Shown: positions 35,645 through 44,769, counted from the stretch's first letter. The stretch is 64,000 nt of DNA from Elusimicrobium simillimum (GCF_049639735.1 NZ_JBEVVA010000003.1:1426001-1490000); one strand, 5' to 3'. Notes: generated by a model from the sequence alone, not told the origin. Made by a program: numbers and translations.

Positions 35645-36784
35645 TTATGTCTTGTAGGGGAAGCGTTTTTTGATAACTTTATAGGCAAAATAACCATACA
35701 GTAAAATTAACGCGCCCATGCAGGCAAAATCACCGGCTACTACGCTTAAAGGCGCGTCCATAATAAATACCCTTATAATACCCGTAGCACCATATGTCAA
35801 AGGGAACAGCAGGCGCATAACTTTTATAAACCAAGGCATAAGATAAACGGGCCACACAATACCCGACATAAAAACTATAGGCAGCGAGGTAACTATAATA
35901 AACATCATGCTCCCCTCTCTCTCTTTAAACAACCCCGATAAAGCCACGCCAAGCAGCGTGGTAGAAATTATAAATGGCGTATAATAAATAAAAAATGTCA
36001 GCGTTTGCCGTCCGCCGGGCAGGCCCCAATAGTTATACATGACAATAAAAAAGAAAAAGTAGTAAAACAGGCCCAGCGCGCCGTACGCCAGCACCTTGCT
36101 TACCAGCACATGCCAAGGCCTTACGCCGCCTGTGTATTTGCGCCTGTTCTCACGCAATGTGCCCGCGCGCATGCCTATGCCCATAATAAGCACCTGGTGT
36201 ATAATAGCGATAAACACCACCGGCACAATATAACCGGTATAGCCGCCCACGGGGTTGTAAAGATTTTTACTTACCAAACTTACGGGTGCGCGTAAACGGT
36301 AGGCTGATTTGCCGGTACCCTTTGACTGCAGTTTTTTTATTTCCACACCCGCAGACATTGTTTTAACCACACGGGTAAGCGCGGCCGTAACCTGCTTGTA
36401 GTAGATAATATAACTGCCGTCTGTATAAAGCTTTACTTTCTGCGGGCGTTGTTTGAGGATATTTTTTTCAAAATCTTTCTCAAGGTAAACTATGCCGTAA
36501 ATTTGCCTCTCAGTCAGCGCTTGGTAGGCCGCCTCAAGCGTGGGGTAAGCGGTAGTTACGCTCAGCTCTTCGGCAGAGTCAAGCATGCGTATGAGAGAGC
36601 GGGAATTATAAGTTTTGTCCTGGTCCACCACGGCGACTGGCACATTACGCACAATGTCGGCCTTATACGGGAAAGGGTAAAAGAAGGAATACAAAATAGG
36701 CCCTCCTATAACAAGCAGCACAATACCCTTGTCTTTTATTATGGCGCGCAGTTCTTTGTAAACAAGCCTTAAAATTTCTTTCAT
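35645..36784 (-). CDS. ABC-2 permease, ATPase-less efflux operon (second permease)
   Basis: The 379-residue protein has TM1 (about 17-37), a periplasmic domain and a C-terminal bundle of about five TM helices, as in YhhJ-type permeases. The amphipathic segment TLRENRRKYTGGVRPWHVLV takes the place of the coupling region. Its ATG overlaps the stop of the preceding permease (TAATG, 36784-36786). It is the last gene of the MarR-tolC-hlyD-permease-permease operon. No ATPase gene lies in the operon or beside it. Confidence 0.87.
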   Translation of the reverse strand: MKEILRLVYKELRAIIKDKGIVLLVIGGPILYSFFYPFPYKADIVRNVPVAVVDQDKTYNSRSLIRMLDSAEELSVTTAYPTLEAAYQALTERQIYGIVYLEKDFEKNILKQRPQKVKLYTDGSYIIYYKQVTAALTRVVKTMSAGVEIKKLQSKGTGKSAYRLRAPVSLVSKNLYNPVGGYTGYIVPVVFIAIIHQVLIMGIGMRAGTLRENRRKYTGGVRPWHVLVSKVLAYGALGLFYYFFFFIVMYNYWGLPGGRQTLTFFIYYTPFIISTTLLGVALSGLFKEREGSMMFIIVTSLPIVFMSGIVWPVYLMPWFIKVMRLLFPLTYGATGIIRVFIMDAPLSVVAGDFACMGALILLYGYFAYKVIKKRFPYKT

Positions 36785-37959
36785 TATATTTTAGGCCCCC
36801 AGTGTTTTTCGTCCGCCGTCCAGCGGCTGTAAAGCTTGCTGCCTAAATATAAAAACAGCATGCTGACGGCAAACATAAACAAAATTTCTTTAACGCTGCC
36901 CCAGGTGTTTGCGCCGCGCAGAATCTCGTTAACCAATATTCTGTTGTAATGCGTGCCGGGCAAAATTTCTGCCCATACTCTGGCAAACATCGGCATAGCC
37001 TCCACGGGGAAACTTACGCCGTAATAAGCAAACGCCGGGGCCGAGTAAACAGCGGCCGAGCTAAGCCCCATTCTAAGACTATTAGTACAACCCGCTATCA
37101 GCACGCCTGTCGTGGCCGTCATAAGCAAAAACGCCGCGCCGCCGGCAAACACTATTAAAATATGGCCGTTAAGCGGCAAGTCAAAAAACAGTAAAAGCGT
37201 AATAAGCATGACGGTAAGCACGCACATGTATAAAAGCATGTAAACAAAAATTTTGGCATTAACAATCCTTAACGGGTTTTGCGCTATTATGCGGCGTATT
37301 TCTTTGGCGCGGCCTGTCTTAAGTTCACTCAGCAGAGAATAAACTATACTTAGCACCACAAACATTTGCAGTATGGCGGGCACCGCGCCTAATACCAAAA
37401 AATAAATATAGTTCATGTAAGGGTTAAAAAGCGTGTTCTCGCTGACGGAAAGGGGCGACATGTAAGCCTCCATAGCGTACTGCGGCACCTGATAATTTAA
37501 GTACAGCTTGGTTTTATATTTGGCCGAAAAATCATCCACCGCCGCAAGTATAGCCTTGCTTGCGTTGCCGCTTACAAGCATGTACTGGTTATTAATAAAA
37601 GCGCCCACGTTTGCGCCTTTTAGGTTAAGCAAATCACGCTCAAAGTTATGTTCTATATTTATAACGGCGTAGGCTTGGCCCCTTTCCAGCAGTTTTTCCG
37701 CTTCTTTATGGTCTAGAGGGTGGTATTTTACGTTTAAGGTGTGGCTGGCATCCAGCGTTCTTATAAGCTCTCTTGAGGCGTAGGACTTGCTGTTGTCTAC
37801 AACCGCTATAGGCACTTCTACAATAACTTTGGCCGAAAAAATGGCAACCAATAACCCAAAAATAATAAGCGGGAAAATTATACAGTAAAACGCCATTACC
37901 TTCCTGCTGCGGAAGATAAAGTCCAGCTCTCGTCTTACTATATAACCTATTTTACCCAT
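36784..37959 (-). CDS. ABC-2 permease, ATPase-less efflux operon (first permease)
   Basis: The 391-residue paralogue of the next gene has TM1 (about 22-44), a periplasmic domain (to about 175) and a C-terminal TM bundle. The coupling-type segment is LKTGRAKEIRRIIAQNPLRI. It starts two bases after the hlyD stop. Similar permease pairs in other efflux operons pair with an ATPase; here one must come from elsewhere, perhaps the complete system at 22-29 kb. Confidence 0.87.
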   Translation of the reverse strand: MGKIGYIVRRELDFIFRSRKVMAFYCIIFPLIIFGLLVAIFSAKVIVEVPIAVVDNSKSYASRELIRTLDASHTLNVKYHPLDHKEAEKLLERGQAYAVINIEHNFERDLLNLKGANVGAFINNQYMLVSGNASKAILAAVDDFSAKYKTKLYLNYQVPQYAMEAYMSPLSVSENTLFNPYMNYIYFLVLGAVPAILQMFVVLSIVYSLLSELKTGRAKEIRRIIAQNPLRIVNAKIFVYMLLYMCVLTVMLITLLLFFDLPLNGHILIVFAGGAAFLLMTATTGVLIAGCTNSLRMGLSSAAVYSAPAFAYYGVSFPVEAMPMFARVWAEILPGTHYNRILVNEILRGANTWGSVKEILFMFAVSMLFLYLGSKLYSRWTADEKHWGPKI

Positions 37960-37961
37960 AG

Positions 37962-38945
37962 TTATTTTTTGGTTTTAAATATAACCGTCATGCCTTGGCG
38001 CAGGTTTGGCATAGCGTCCACCGGCTTGGCGCGGACCTCAAATGTTTTAAGGTCAAACTCTCCCCTGGTTTTGGTAGCGCTCCATATGGCAAAGTCGCCC
38101 AGTTTTGATATATAGGTAATTTTAAATTTATGCTTTTTATTATCAATGGCGGGTATTTTTACTTCTATTTCTTTACCCATGCTTAGGTTTTTTAACAGGT
38201 CTTCACGTATGTTAAATGTTATCCACACGTCGTCAAGGTCAAGCATAGTTACTATGCTTAGGCCCGGGGCAACAAGCTCACCTCGTTCTACCACCACGCT
38301 TGAAATTTCGCCCTTTATCGGCGCGGTTACCGTGGTTTCGTCCACGTAATAGTCAACCTCGCTCACCGCGCCTGCGGCTTGCAGGCTGGTGGCGGTGGCT
38401 GCCGCTTTATCCTCGTCTCTGGCGCCTTTAAGCGCCATATCGTAGCGGGATTTGGCGGCGTTTTTATCACGCAAGGCGCTTGCGTGCTGGGCGGAGGCTT
38501 CGTCTAACTTTTGCGCCGATACTACGCCTTCGTCAAAAAGTTCTTTAACTCTGTTATAAGTTTTTTGCGCTAAATCCTCGCCGGCGGCGGCCTTTTGCCA
38601 CAGGTGGTAAGCGGCTGCAATTTCTTCTTCACGGCTGCCCTTTTCGGCCTTGGCTTTTTGCGCTGCCGCCGCCGCTGCCGCGCCACGGGCCTGTTGTGAT
38701 TTGGCTATAATATCTGGCGAGTCTATTTTGGCTATAACCGCGCCCTTTTCTACAAAATCACCTTCGCGAGAAAGCACTTCTTCCACACGGCCGGCTATTC
38801 TTGGCGATACGCTTATTTGCCTGATAACAACCTCGCCCTGTAACAAAACTTTGCTTGGCAAAACTTGTATTAACACCAGTATTAAAAACAGTGCTACAAG
38901 CACTATACTTACCTGTGTTTGTCTGGATTTTAAATTTATTTTCAT
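37962..38945 (-). CDS. HlyD/EmrA-family periplasmic adaptor
   Basis: The 327-residue protein has an N-terminal TM (about 11-29), lipoyl halves (ISVSPRIAGRVEEVLSREGD and VTAPIKGEISSVVVERGELV), a long coiled-coil hairpin rich in Ala (about 80-200), and a beta-barrel tail. The Ala-rich hairpin is longer than in the first system's adaptor, suggesting a different channel contact. Its ATG overlaps the tolC-like stop by four bases (ATGA). Confidence 0.9.
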   Translation of the reverse strand: MKINLKSRQTQVSIVLVALFLILVLIQVLPSKVLLQGEVVIRQISVSPRIAGRVEEVLSREGDFVEKGAVIAKIDSPDIIAKSQQARGAAAAAAAQKAKAEKGSREEEIAAAYHLWQKAAAGEDLAQKTYNRVKELFDEGVVSAQKLDEASAQHASALRDKNAAKSRYDMALKGARDEDKAAATATSLQAAGAVSEVDYYVDETTVTAPIKGEISSVVVERGELVAPGLSIVTMLDLDDVWITFNIREDLLKNLSMGKEIEVKIPAIDNKKHKFKITYISKLGDFAIWSATKTRGEFDLKTFEVRAKPVDAMPNLRQGMTVIFKTKK

Positions 38946-40306
38946 TTGTTATTCCTCTGTGCGTTGGCCTTGTAACGGTCAAAGCTTTTTACGTCCCCTG
39001 TAAGATTTAAAATTGTGGCTAGCGACACTACAAACTCATACTGCGCGTTAAGGTTATCCACGTCGCTTTTAAGCTTTTGAGACCTGGCCATGTTAACCTC
39101 TAAAGAAGTGCCCACGCCCGCCCTAAAACTGACCTCACGCGCGCGCAAAAATTCCTGCGCGAACAAAACTTCGCTTTGTACTGAGGTATATTTATACACG
39201 GCGTTTTGCATTTTTTTATAATAATACTCAACGGCGGTATTGATATCTTTTACCTGTTTTTCTTTAAGCAGAACCACGCTTTCGCGCTGGCGGCGCGCGG
39301 CTTTGCTTTTGTTATAACTGCTGCCGCCTTCAAACAAATTCCACTCAAACCCTACGCCGTAAGAATAGTCCGGGTCAAGCAGGGTAAGGTCATTCTCGTA
39401 AAGCTCGCGCGAGCCAAACAAATATACCGTAGGCATAAAAGGCGAGGTTTGCGCTTTTACGTTAGCGTCAGTCATTTTTACTTTAGCGTCCAGTACTTTA
39501 AGGCTGCTGTTAGACTGGCGGGCGGAAACCTGAAAGTAATCCAGCGGTTCAACATCTTCACATACAAACATGCCGGAGGTAAACTGTATCTCCTCCCCCT
39601 CAGAAAGCAGGTTTTTTAGCAGTGTTTCAGCTAAAGAAGCGTCGTTCACGGCGGAATCATAATCTCTTTGCGCCTGTGATAGCGTAATATCGGCCGACAT
39701 TTTTTCTACCTTAGATATTGTGCCCGCTTTAAACATTTTTGCGCTGTTGCCAGCGTGCTCTTTAGCGCTGCCTAAAAACTCTTTTCTTACTTTTACCACC
39801 TCACGCGCGAGTAGTGCGCCAAAGTATTTTTGACTGACGTCAACTAAAAGATTATTTTTTATCCCCTCGTAACGTGCCAGGCTTTCCTCCAAGGAAGATA
39901 CGGCCGCCAGGTTTGCCGCGCGTATTTTGCCGCCCGTAAAAAGCGGCAGCGAGGCAAATGCGTTGGCCTTAAAAAACCTGTCGTCCTGCACCTGCATGCT
40001 AAAGTCAGGCAAAGTAACCCCAATACCAAGGTAATCGTAAATAGGCTGTATAGTGCTTCTTACATCATTTAAGTCTATGACAATAGGGTCATTAATAAAA
40101 GTGTAACTGCCCTTTACGCCTATTTTTGGCATATACAAACCATAGGCGGCGTTACGTTCGGCCTGGTATTTTTCCACTTCTTTGGCGGCGGAGAGCACCT
40201 GCTCGTCCACCGTAAGGGCGCGGGCAAAGGCGGCCTCAAAGCTGTAGTCTTTGGCGTTAAGCAAAGGCGTTAACGCCATTAATAACAATAAAACACATTT
40301 ACGCAT
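38942..40306 (-). CDS. TolC-family outer membrane efflux channel (system 2)
   Basis: The 454-residue protein has a signal peptide (about 1-18) and two OEP repeats with long helices (about 25-215 and 245-440). It is distinct in sequence from the TolC of system 1. It overlaps the MarR gene by eight bases and hlyD by four, so the operon is tightly packed and translationally coupled. Confidence 0.9.
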   Translation of the reverse strand: MRKCVLLLLMALTPLLNAKDYSFEAAFARALTVDEQVLSAAKEVEKYQAERNAAYGLYMPKIGVKGSYTFINDPIVIDLNDVRSTIQPIYDYLGIGVTLPDFSMQVQDDRFFKANAFASLPLFTGGKIRAANLAAVSSLEESLARYEGIKNNLLVDVSQKYFGALLAREVVKVRKEFLGSAKEHAGNSAKMFKAGTISKVEKMSADITLSQAQRDYDSAVNDASLAETLLKNLLSEGEEIQFTSGMFVCEDVEPLDYFQVSARQSNSSLKVLDAKVKMTDANVKAQTSPFMPTVYLFGSRELYENDLTLLDPDYSYGVGFEWNLFEGGSSYNKSKAARRQRESVVLLKEKQVKDINTAVEYYYKKMQNAVYKYTSVQSEVLFAQEFLRAREVSFRAGVGTSLEVNMARSQKLKSDVDNLNAQYEFVVSLATILNLTGDVKSFDRYKANAQRNNK

Positions 40307-40799
40307 TTTTGCCCCCGTTGTCTATCTTATAAAGCCAAGCTATAAGCGCTTCGCTGGACTCATCAATTTTACTGTCCGCTATATTGTCCAGCGCATCGTT
40401 AATAACCTTATTATACGCGGGCCAAATTTTGCCATAAAGTTTTTTACCTTTAACTGTAAGTTTTATAAGTTTGTTACGCCTGTCTTTTTTGTCTTCCGTT
40501 CTGGTTATAAGGCCGTCTTGGTAAAGCCTGTCTATAAGACGTGTAATGCTGCCCTGGGTAACAAACATTCTTTTGCTTATTTCCACCTGGGTCATATACG
40601 CGGCGTCACTTCGCGCCAGCACTGCCAAAATATTAAACTGCGGCGTTGTAAGACCAAAGGCCAGCATGCTTGTGTTAAGCCGCTTTTCCAGCTTATTATA
40701 AATAAGCGCCAGCACATGTATAAAGCGCTGCTGCGAAGTGGTTTGCGCATTAAACAGTCTAAAGCGCTTTATATAATCTTGCAATTCTTTTGTTAACAT
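40299..40799 (-). CDS. MarR-family repressor of efflux system 2
   Basis: The 166-residue regulator has the winged-helix core of MarR proteins (about 50-125), including FVTQGSITRLIDRLYQDGLITR and the wing RTEDKKDRRNKLIKL. It heads the efflux operon and very likely represses it. The frame opens at 40853, but that leader is the operator DNA. I start at 40799, where the ATG follows TATAAT by exactly six bases, so the transcript is probably leaderless. No ribosome site is present. Confidence 0.88.
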   Translation of the reverse strand: MLTKELQDYIKRFRLFNAQTTSQQRFIHVLALIYNKLEKRLNTSMLAFGLTTPQFNILAVLARSDAAYMTQVEISKRMFVTQGSITRLIDRLYQDGLITRTEDKKDRRNKLIKLTVKGKKLYGKIWPAYNKVINDALDNIADSKIDESSEALIAWLYKIDNGGKNA

Positions 40800-40805
40800 A
40801 AGTAA

Positions 40806-40838
40806 ATTATAAAAAATAATGCTTGATATATCAAGCAT
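40806..40838 (-). promoter_or_regulatory. MarR operator and promoter of efflux system 2
   Basis: TTGATA (40834-40829), 17 bases and TATAAT (40811-40806) lie on the minus strand. A 20-bp perfect palindrome, ATGCTTGATATATCAAGCAT (40819-40838), covers the -35 box and half the spacer. A second half-site, ATATCAAGCAT, follows at 40843-40853. Repressor binding would block polymerase directly. Confidence 0.85.
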
Positions 40839-40870
40839 TGACATATCAAGCATTATTTACCCGTAAAGTA

Positions 40871-41281
40871 TTATTTTTTATTTGGATTTTTCTTTATAAG
40901 TATAAGCTTTTGGTATACGGGCACCTGGGCGGGTGCGTCCAGCGGGAACATTATCCATTTGCCGTCGTGGTAGGTTTTTGCGGCGTTGTATGCGGCGGTT
41001 ACTTCTGGCGGAAAGCCGCTTGCGGCCTCAAACTTGGCCCGCTCGGCCGCGCCGTATATAACCATAAAACCAATACCCTTTTCACGCGCGAAAAGCGAGC
41101 ACACGGTTTTGCCGCCGCTTTTAAACTTAAGTTCATACACGCCGGCTTTTCCCCCTGTGTGCCACTCAGGCGCCAGTTTATAGTTAGCCTCCATAAAGGC
41201 GGTTACGCTTTGCCACAACGGGTAAAGCTTTTTACCTGTAAGAGCTTCTACTTCTGAGTGTAAAGGCGGTTTTATCTTCAT
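40871..41281 (-). CDS. DUF3788-like small cytoplasmic protein
   Basis: The 136-residue protein reads like DUF3788: WHTGGKAGVYELKFKSGGKTVCSLFAREKGIGFMVIYG... (quoted here only in part; key residues are the W-Y-E-K pattern and the KTVCSLF strand) and a C-terminal basic tail. Function of the family is unknown. The frame opens at 41329, but that part overlaps a TGTAGGGGCGGA-type repeat; GGGG before the ATG at 41281 supports the shorter protein. It stands alone, divergent from nhaC. Confidence 0.7.
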   Translation of the reverse strand: MKIKPPLHSEVEALTGKKLYPLWQSVTAFMEANYKLAPEWHTGGKAGVYELKFKSGGKTVCSLFAREKGIGFMVIYGAAERAKFEAASGFPPEVTAAYNAAKTYHDGKWIMFPLDAPAQVPVYQKLILIKKNPNKK

Positions 41282-41317
41282 GTCTACCCCATAAAATAAA
41301 GTGCGCCGGGTGACAGC

Positions 41318-41343
41318 GGGCGGAGACAAGCTCCACCTCTACG
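41318..41343. repeat. Single arm of the TGTAGGGGCGGA repeat
   Basis: On the minus strand GTAGAGGTGGAGCTTGTCTC followed by CGCCC matches one arm of the inverted repeat at 29365-29444 with two or three changes. The partner arm is missing. Confidence 0.65.
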
Positions 41344-41426
41344 GTAATAAATGCTTATCAAAAAATATTCTAGCGGGCCCGGCTAATTTATATAATATAA
41401 GAATATAACATTTATAAAGGATTTTT

Positions 41427-42743
41427 ATGACAGAAAACTCTACCCCTAAACCAAACTTTTGGGCGCTGGCGCCGCTGGCGGTATTTTTATTTTCTTATCT
41501 TGCGGTTTCAATAATAGCGGGCGATTTTTACAAAATGCCTATAACAGTAGCGTTCCTTATAGCCAGCGTTGTGGCTATAGTAATGATAAGAGGCAAACAT
41601 ATTAATGATAAGGTAGAAGTTTTTTGCCAAGGCGCGGCTAACCATAATATTATGCTGATGGTGCTTATTTTTATAATGGCGGGCGCCTTCGCGCAGACAA
41701 CCAAAAATATGGGGTCCGTAAACGCTACGGTTAACCTTATTTTAGCGGCGCTGCCCCCTTCACTGCTGGCGCCGGGACTGTTTATAGCGGCGTGTTTTAT
41801 ATCTATGTCTGTAGGTACGTCCGTTGGTACAATTGTGGCGCTGGTACCCGTGGCTGTGGGTATTGCGGCAAAAACAGATATCAGCATACCCTTTATGACG
41901 GCAACCGTAGTAGGCGGGGCCATGTTTGGCGACAATCTGTCTTTTATATCAGACACAACTATTGTGGCTACCCGTACGCAGGGGTGTAAGATGATAGATA
42001 AATTTAAAACTAACTTCCGCATAGTTGTGCCATTTGCAATACTTACAACAATTATTTACTTTTTTATGGCAAAAAACTCGCTTACGCCATACACTGTTGA
42101 AAATATAGAATGGCTGAAAGTTATACCCTACATTGTGGTGCTTGCAATAGCAATTATGGGCGTGAATGTGATGCTGGTACTTTTAACAGGCACAATACTG
42201 GCGGGCCTGATAGGCGTGCTTACGGGCGCGTTTAACCTGTGGGGCTGGACGGGCGCCATGGGCGAAGGCATTTTGGGCATGGGCGAGCTTATTATAGTAA
42301 CGTTACTAGCGGGCGGTATGTTTGAGGCTATACGCGCCAACGGCGGTATAGAGTGGATAATAAATAAACTTACCAAACATATACAGTCTAAAAAAGGCGC
42401 GGAGCTAAGCATAGCGGGCCTGGTGGGCTTTGCCAACCTGTGCACGGCAAATAATACAATAGCGCTGGTAATGGCGGGGCCTATAGCAAAAGATATAGCG
42501 GTAAAATTTAAAATACCCGCCAACCGCAGCGCAAGCTTGCTAGACATAACCTCCTGCTTTGTGCAAGGCATAATACCGTACGGCGCGCAGCTGCTTATGG
42601 CGGCGGCGCTGGCGGCTATTTCGCCGATACAAATTATGAAATATTTATATTACCCGTACTTCTTAGGTATAGCGGTGCTGGGCGCCATAGTGCTGGGTCT
42701 GCCTAAAAGAGTAAGGGCGGAACATAAAAAAGAACATGCCTAA
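41427..42743 (+). CDS. nhaC: NhaC-family Na+/H+ antiporter
   Basis: The 438-residue inner-membrane protein has about eleven hydrophobic helices. It has the NhaC-type conserved core (SMSVGTSVGTIVALVPVAVG and GGAMFGDNLSFISDTTIVAT) with the charged residues D and T expected in the transport site. It exchanges Na+ for protons, for pH and sodium homeostasis. AAAGGA six bases before the ATG supports the start. TATAAT at 41391-41396 is the likely -10 box. Its last eight bases overlap queH. Confidence 0.9.
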   Translation: MTENSTPKPNFWALAPLAVFLFSYLAVSIIAGDFYKMPITVAFLIASVVAIVMIRGKHINDKVEVFCQGAANHNIMLMVLIFIMAGAFAQTTKNMGSVNATVNLILAALPPSLLAPGLFIAACFISMSVGTSVGTIVALVPVAVGIAAKTDISIPFMTATVVGGAMFGDNLSFISDTTIVATRTQGCKMIDKFKTNFRIVVPFAILTTIIYFFMAKNSLTPYTVENIEWLKVIPYIVVLAIAIMGVNVMLVLLTGTILAGLIGVLTGAFNLWGWTGAMGEGILGMGELIIVTLLAGGMFEAIRANGGIEWIINKLTKHIQSKKGAELSIAGLVGFANLCTANNTIALVMAGPIAKDIAVKFKIPANRSASLLDITSCFVQGIIPYGAQLLMAAALAAISPIQIMKYLYYPYFLGIAVLGAIVLGLPKRVRAEHKKEHA

Positions 42744-43272
42744 AACACTTTTACTTTCCTGCTGTGCGCCGTGCTCATGCGCTGTAATAGAAAGCCTTTA
42801 TAAAGATAATAAAGACTTTACTGTACTGTTTTATAACCCCAACATTATGCCGCAGACAGAATATGAAAAACGTAAGCAGGAAAACATGCGCCTGTGCCAA
42901 AAGTACAGCGTGCCGTTTATAGACTTAGATTATGATAACGGCGCCTGGCTGGAGTATATAAAAGGACTGGAGAACGAACCTGAGCGCGGGGAAAGATGCC
43001 GCAAGTGCTTCCGCTACCGCCTGGCCCGCGCGGCGGCGTACGCAAAAGCAAACGGGTTTGACACGTTTACCAGCGTGCTTGGCGTGTCAAAATATAAAAA
43101 TTTGGAAGATGTTAACATGATAGCGGCGGAAATTGCCGCCGAACTTGGCGTACCTTACGACAATACCAACTGGCGCAAAAACGGCCTGGAAGAAAGAAGA
43201 CGCGCCCTTGTAAAAGAAGACAATATATATAATCAAACCTACTGCGGGTGCGAGTTTTCTAGAAGGAGGTAG
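42736..43272 (+). CDS. queH: Epoxyqueuosine reductase QueH
   Basis: This 178-residue enzyme of the DUF208/QueH family completes queuosine synthesis in tRNA, replacing QueG. The diagnostic cysteines that hold the iron-sulfur and zinc-like metal sites are present: LSCCAPCSCAV near the start, RCRKCFRYRL in the middle and YCGCEFSRR at the end. Length fits. The ATG lies inside the end of nhaC, so the two are cotranscribed, although the link looks fortuitous. The gene ends five bases from a convergent gene. Confidence 0.93.
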   Translation: MPKTLLLSCCAPCSCAVIESLYKDNKDFTVLFYNPNIMPQTEYEKRKQENMRLCQKYSVPFIDLDYDNGAWLEYIKGLENEPERGERCRKCFRYRLARAAAYAKANGFDTFTSVLGVSKYKNLEDVNMIAAEIAAELGVPYDNTNWRKNGLEERRRALVKEDNIYNQTYCGCEFSRRR

Positions 43273-43277
43273 TGATT

Positions 43278-44033
43278 TTATTTATTTGGTGAGGTTTTTA
43301 CTGTTAAGCGCGGCCTGCCCTGACTTATCTGCAAATCCCTTTTTTCAAACTCTTTTTTAACAGAATCGCCAATAACAATGCCTAATTCTGCATTTCTTTT
43401 ATTAACAATAAATTGTGTTTTAGCATCGTTTTGCATATTATATTGCTCAACAACCGCGGCAACTATATTATCCAGTTCACCGTCTATTTTTTTATCCACC
43501 CTTTCTTTTACAAGCTCTTCTAATTTTGAGGTTTCAAAAGTGTTTACAAATTTCTTTTCTAAAAAGAAAAAAGCCAATGCTCCAACCGTTCCTACGCCAG
43601 CAGCAACTAAAATAAGAATTATGATACTTTTGGTTTTTAAAACCATAGTTTTTCTATGTAAAACAAGACCAAGAAAATATAGAAATATTATCATAGCGCA
43701 AAGCATTAAAAACATAAAAACAATACCTTGCGTAACCGAAGTTACTTTTGGGAATATGGTAACGTTGGCAGATATAAAAGTTATAAAAGCTACAAATATA
43801 CCCAAACCTTGTATTGTAGAGCTTCTAAATTTTACAATTTCACGTTTAGTCTTAAACAGTGTTCCAGAAAGGTCATTAATCTTATTATTTGTTTCAGTTA
43901 TTTTACCAGAGAGCTGATCAACATGCGTCTTATCAAGCGCCTTCTCTGCGCCCGGGTCCGGCGCAGAAGCAACGCTGCCCCCAGCATTAGCAGTATCGGG
44001 ATAAAGATCTACGGCCTCACTATTATTCTGCAT
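43278..44033 (-). CDS. Three-TM membrane protein of an AT-rich two-gene cassette
   Basis: The 251-residue protein has a polar, Pro/Ala-rich N-terminus (1-35) and a coiled-coil segment (about 38-70, heptads of LSGKITETNNKINDLSG type). Three TM helices follow (about 73-95, 102-125 and 138-160), then a cytoplasmic helical tail (about 165-250). No known domain is recognised; the plan loosely recalls SLATT-type pore proteins in defence systems, but this is only a topological likeness. It overlaps its upstream partner by 11 bases. Base composition is clearly more A/T-rich than the neighbours, suggesting transfer. Confidence 0.65.
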   Translation of the reverse strand: MQNNSEAVDLYPDTANAGGSVASAPDPGAEKALDKTHVDQLSGKITETNNKINDLSGTLFKTKREIVKFRSSTIQGLGIFVAFITFISANVTIFPKVTSVTQGIVFMFLMLCAMIIFLYFLGLVLHRKTMVLKTKSIIILILVAAGVGTVGALAFFFLEKKFVNTFETSKLEELVKERVDKKIDGELDNIVAAVVEQYNMQNDAKTQFIVNKRNAELGIVIGDSVKKEFEKRDLQISQGRPRLTVKTSPNK

Positions 44034-44769
44034 ATAAATTTATATCCTCAACAATGTTTTGCGTATTAAAGAATGCTAAACTTTCCTGTGTAAAATTTAA
44101 TATATTTTCTTCTCTAAACAATTGCGTAGTTTTGGGTGGACAAACAAGTTCTTTCTGTATACCCAGATTGCGTATTTTTTCCTTTTTTTCAGCGCTTCTT
44201 ACAGGAGTGTACGAAGCTTCCCACACACGCATTATCTCACTATACTTCTCCCTGCGCGGGCTATCAAATTCCCGGCTTGTTTTAAGTTCTTTAACAGGCT
44301 TGTTAAACTTGCCTTTTAATATCCCTTGATTTAAATATTCTACAGGAGTATCTGTAAATACCATATAGTCAACAATACTACCCATTTTTTCAATTGTATT
44401 GAAACCACCTATACAATTTCCCAAACTTATAATAAACTCTGAAATTGGCTCAGAGTACTCCGCCAATTCCTTTGTATTAACCGTAGCATCATTCTTTATT
44501 ATTGCAAGATTAATTCTTCTGCTAGCAACTCTTAATCTTATAGAATCAATATCATCTATTCCAGTATTTTGTAAAAATAACAGTTGTTTATACTGCGGCT
44601 GCGCATCTTTATCATCAGGAGGCACTGTACCTATAAAATTGTGTTTAGCAAAAGCTTTTTTAAGCAAAGATTCCATATCATTACCCAATTTCAAAATATT
44701 ATCTTCTACTGGTTCCTTTAAAAAAATTGCAAATTGTATTGATAAAAAACGTAAATCTTGTTTATTCAT
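44023..44769 (-). CDS. Soluble protein of an AT-rich two-gene cassette
   Basis: The 248-residue protein has no signal or TM. It is mixed alpha/beta with a central SIRLRVASRRINLAII strand pair and a C-terminal helical region. Its general plan recalls the sporadic TIGR04255-type proteins, but I cannot confirm that. It is the first gene of the cassette. TTGTGC-N18-TATAAT (44813-44784, minus) is the promoter. The predicted start site leaves a leader of only about 8 bases before the ATG, and the GGAG lies upstream of it. Function unknown. Confidence 0.65.
   Translation of the reverse strand: MNKQDLRFLSIQFAIFLKEPVEDNILKLGNDMESLLKKAFAKHNFIGTVPPDDKDAQPQYKQLLFLQNTGIDDIDSIRLRVASRRINLAIIKNDATVNTKELAEYSEPISEFIISLGNCIGGFNTIEKMGSIVDYMVFTDTPVEYLNQGILKGKFNKPVKELKTSREFDSPRREKYSEIMRVWEASYTPVRSAEKKEKIRNLGIQKELVCPPKTTQLFREENILNFTQESLAFFNTQNIVEDINLYAE

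Noticed and set aside
40800..40853. Upstream start for the MarR protein
   Set aside because: That stretch holds the -10 box and operator palindrome; the first base transcribed should be at or near 40799.
43278..44769. Firm call of a known phage-defence family
   Set aside because: Only topology and composition point that way; no catalytic or effector motif was recognised.
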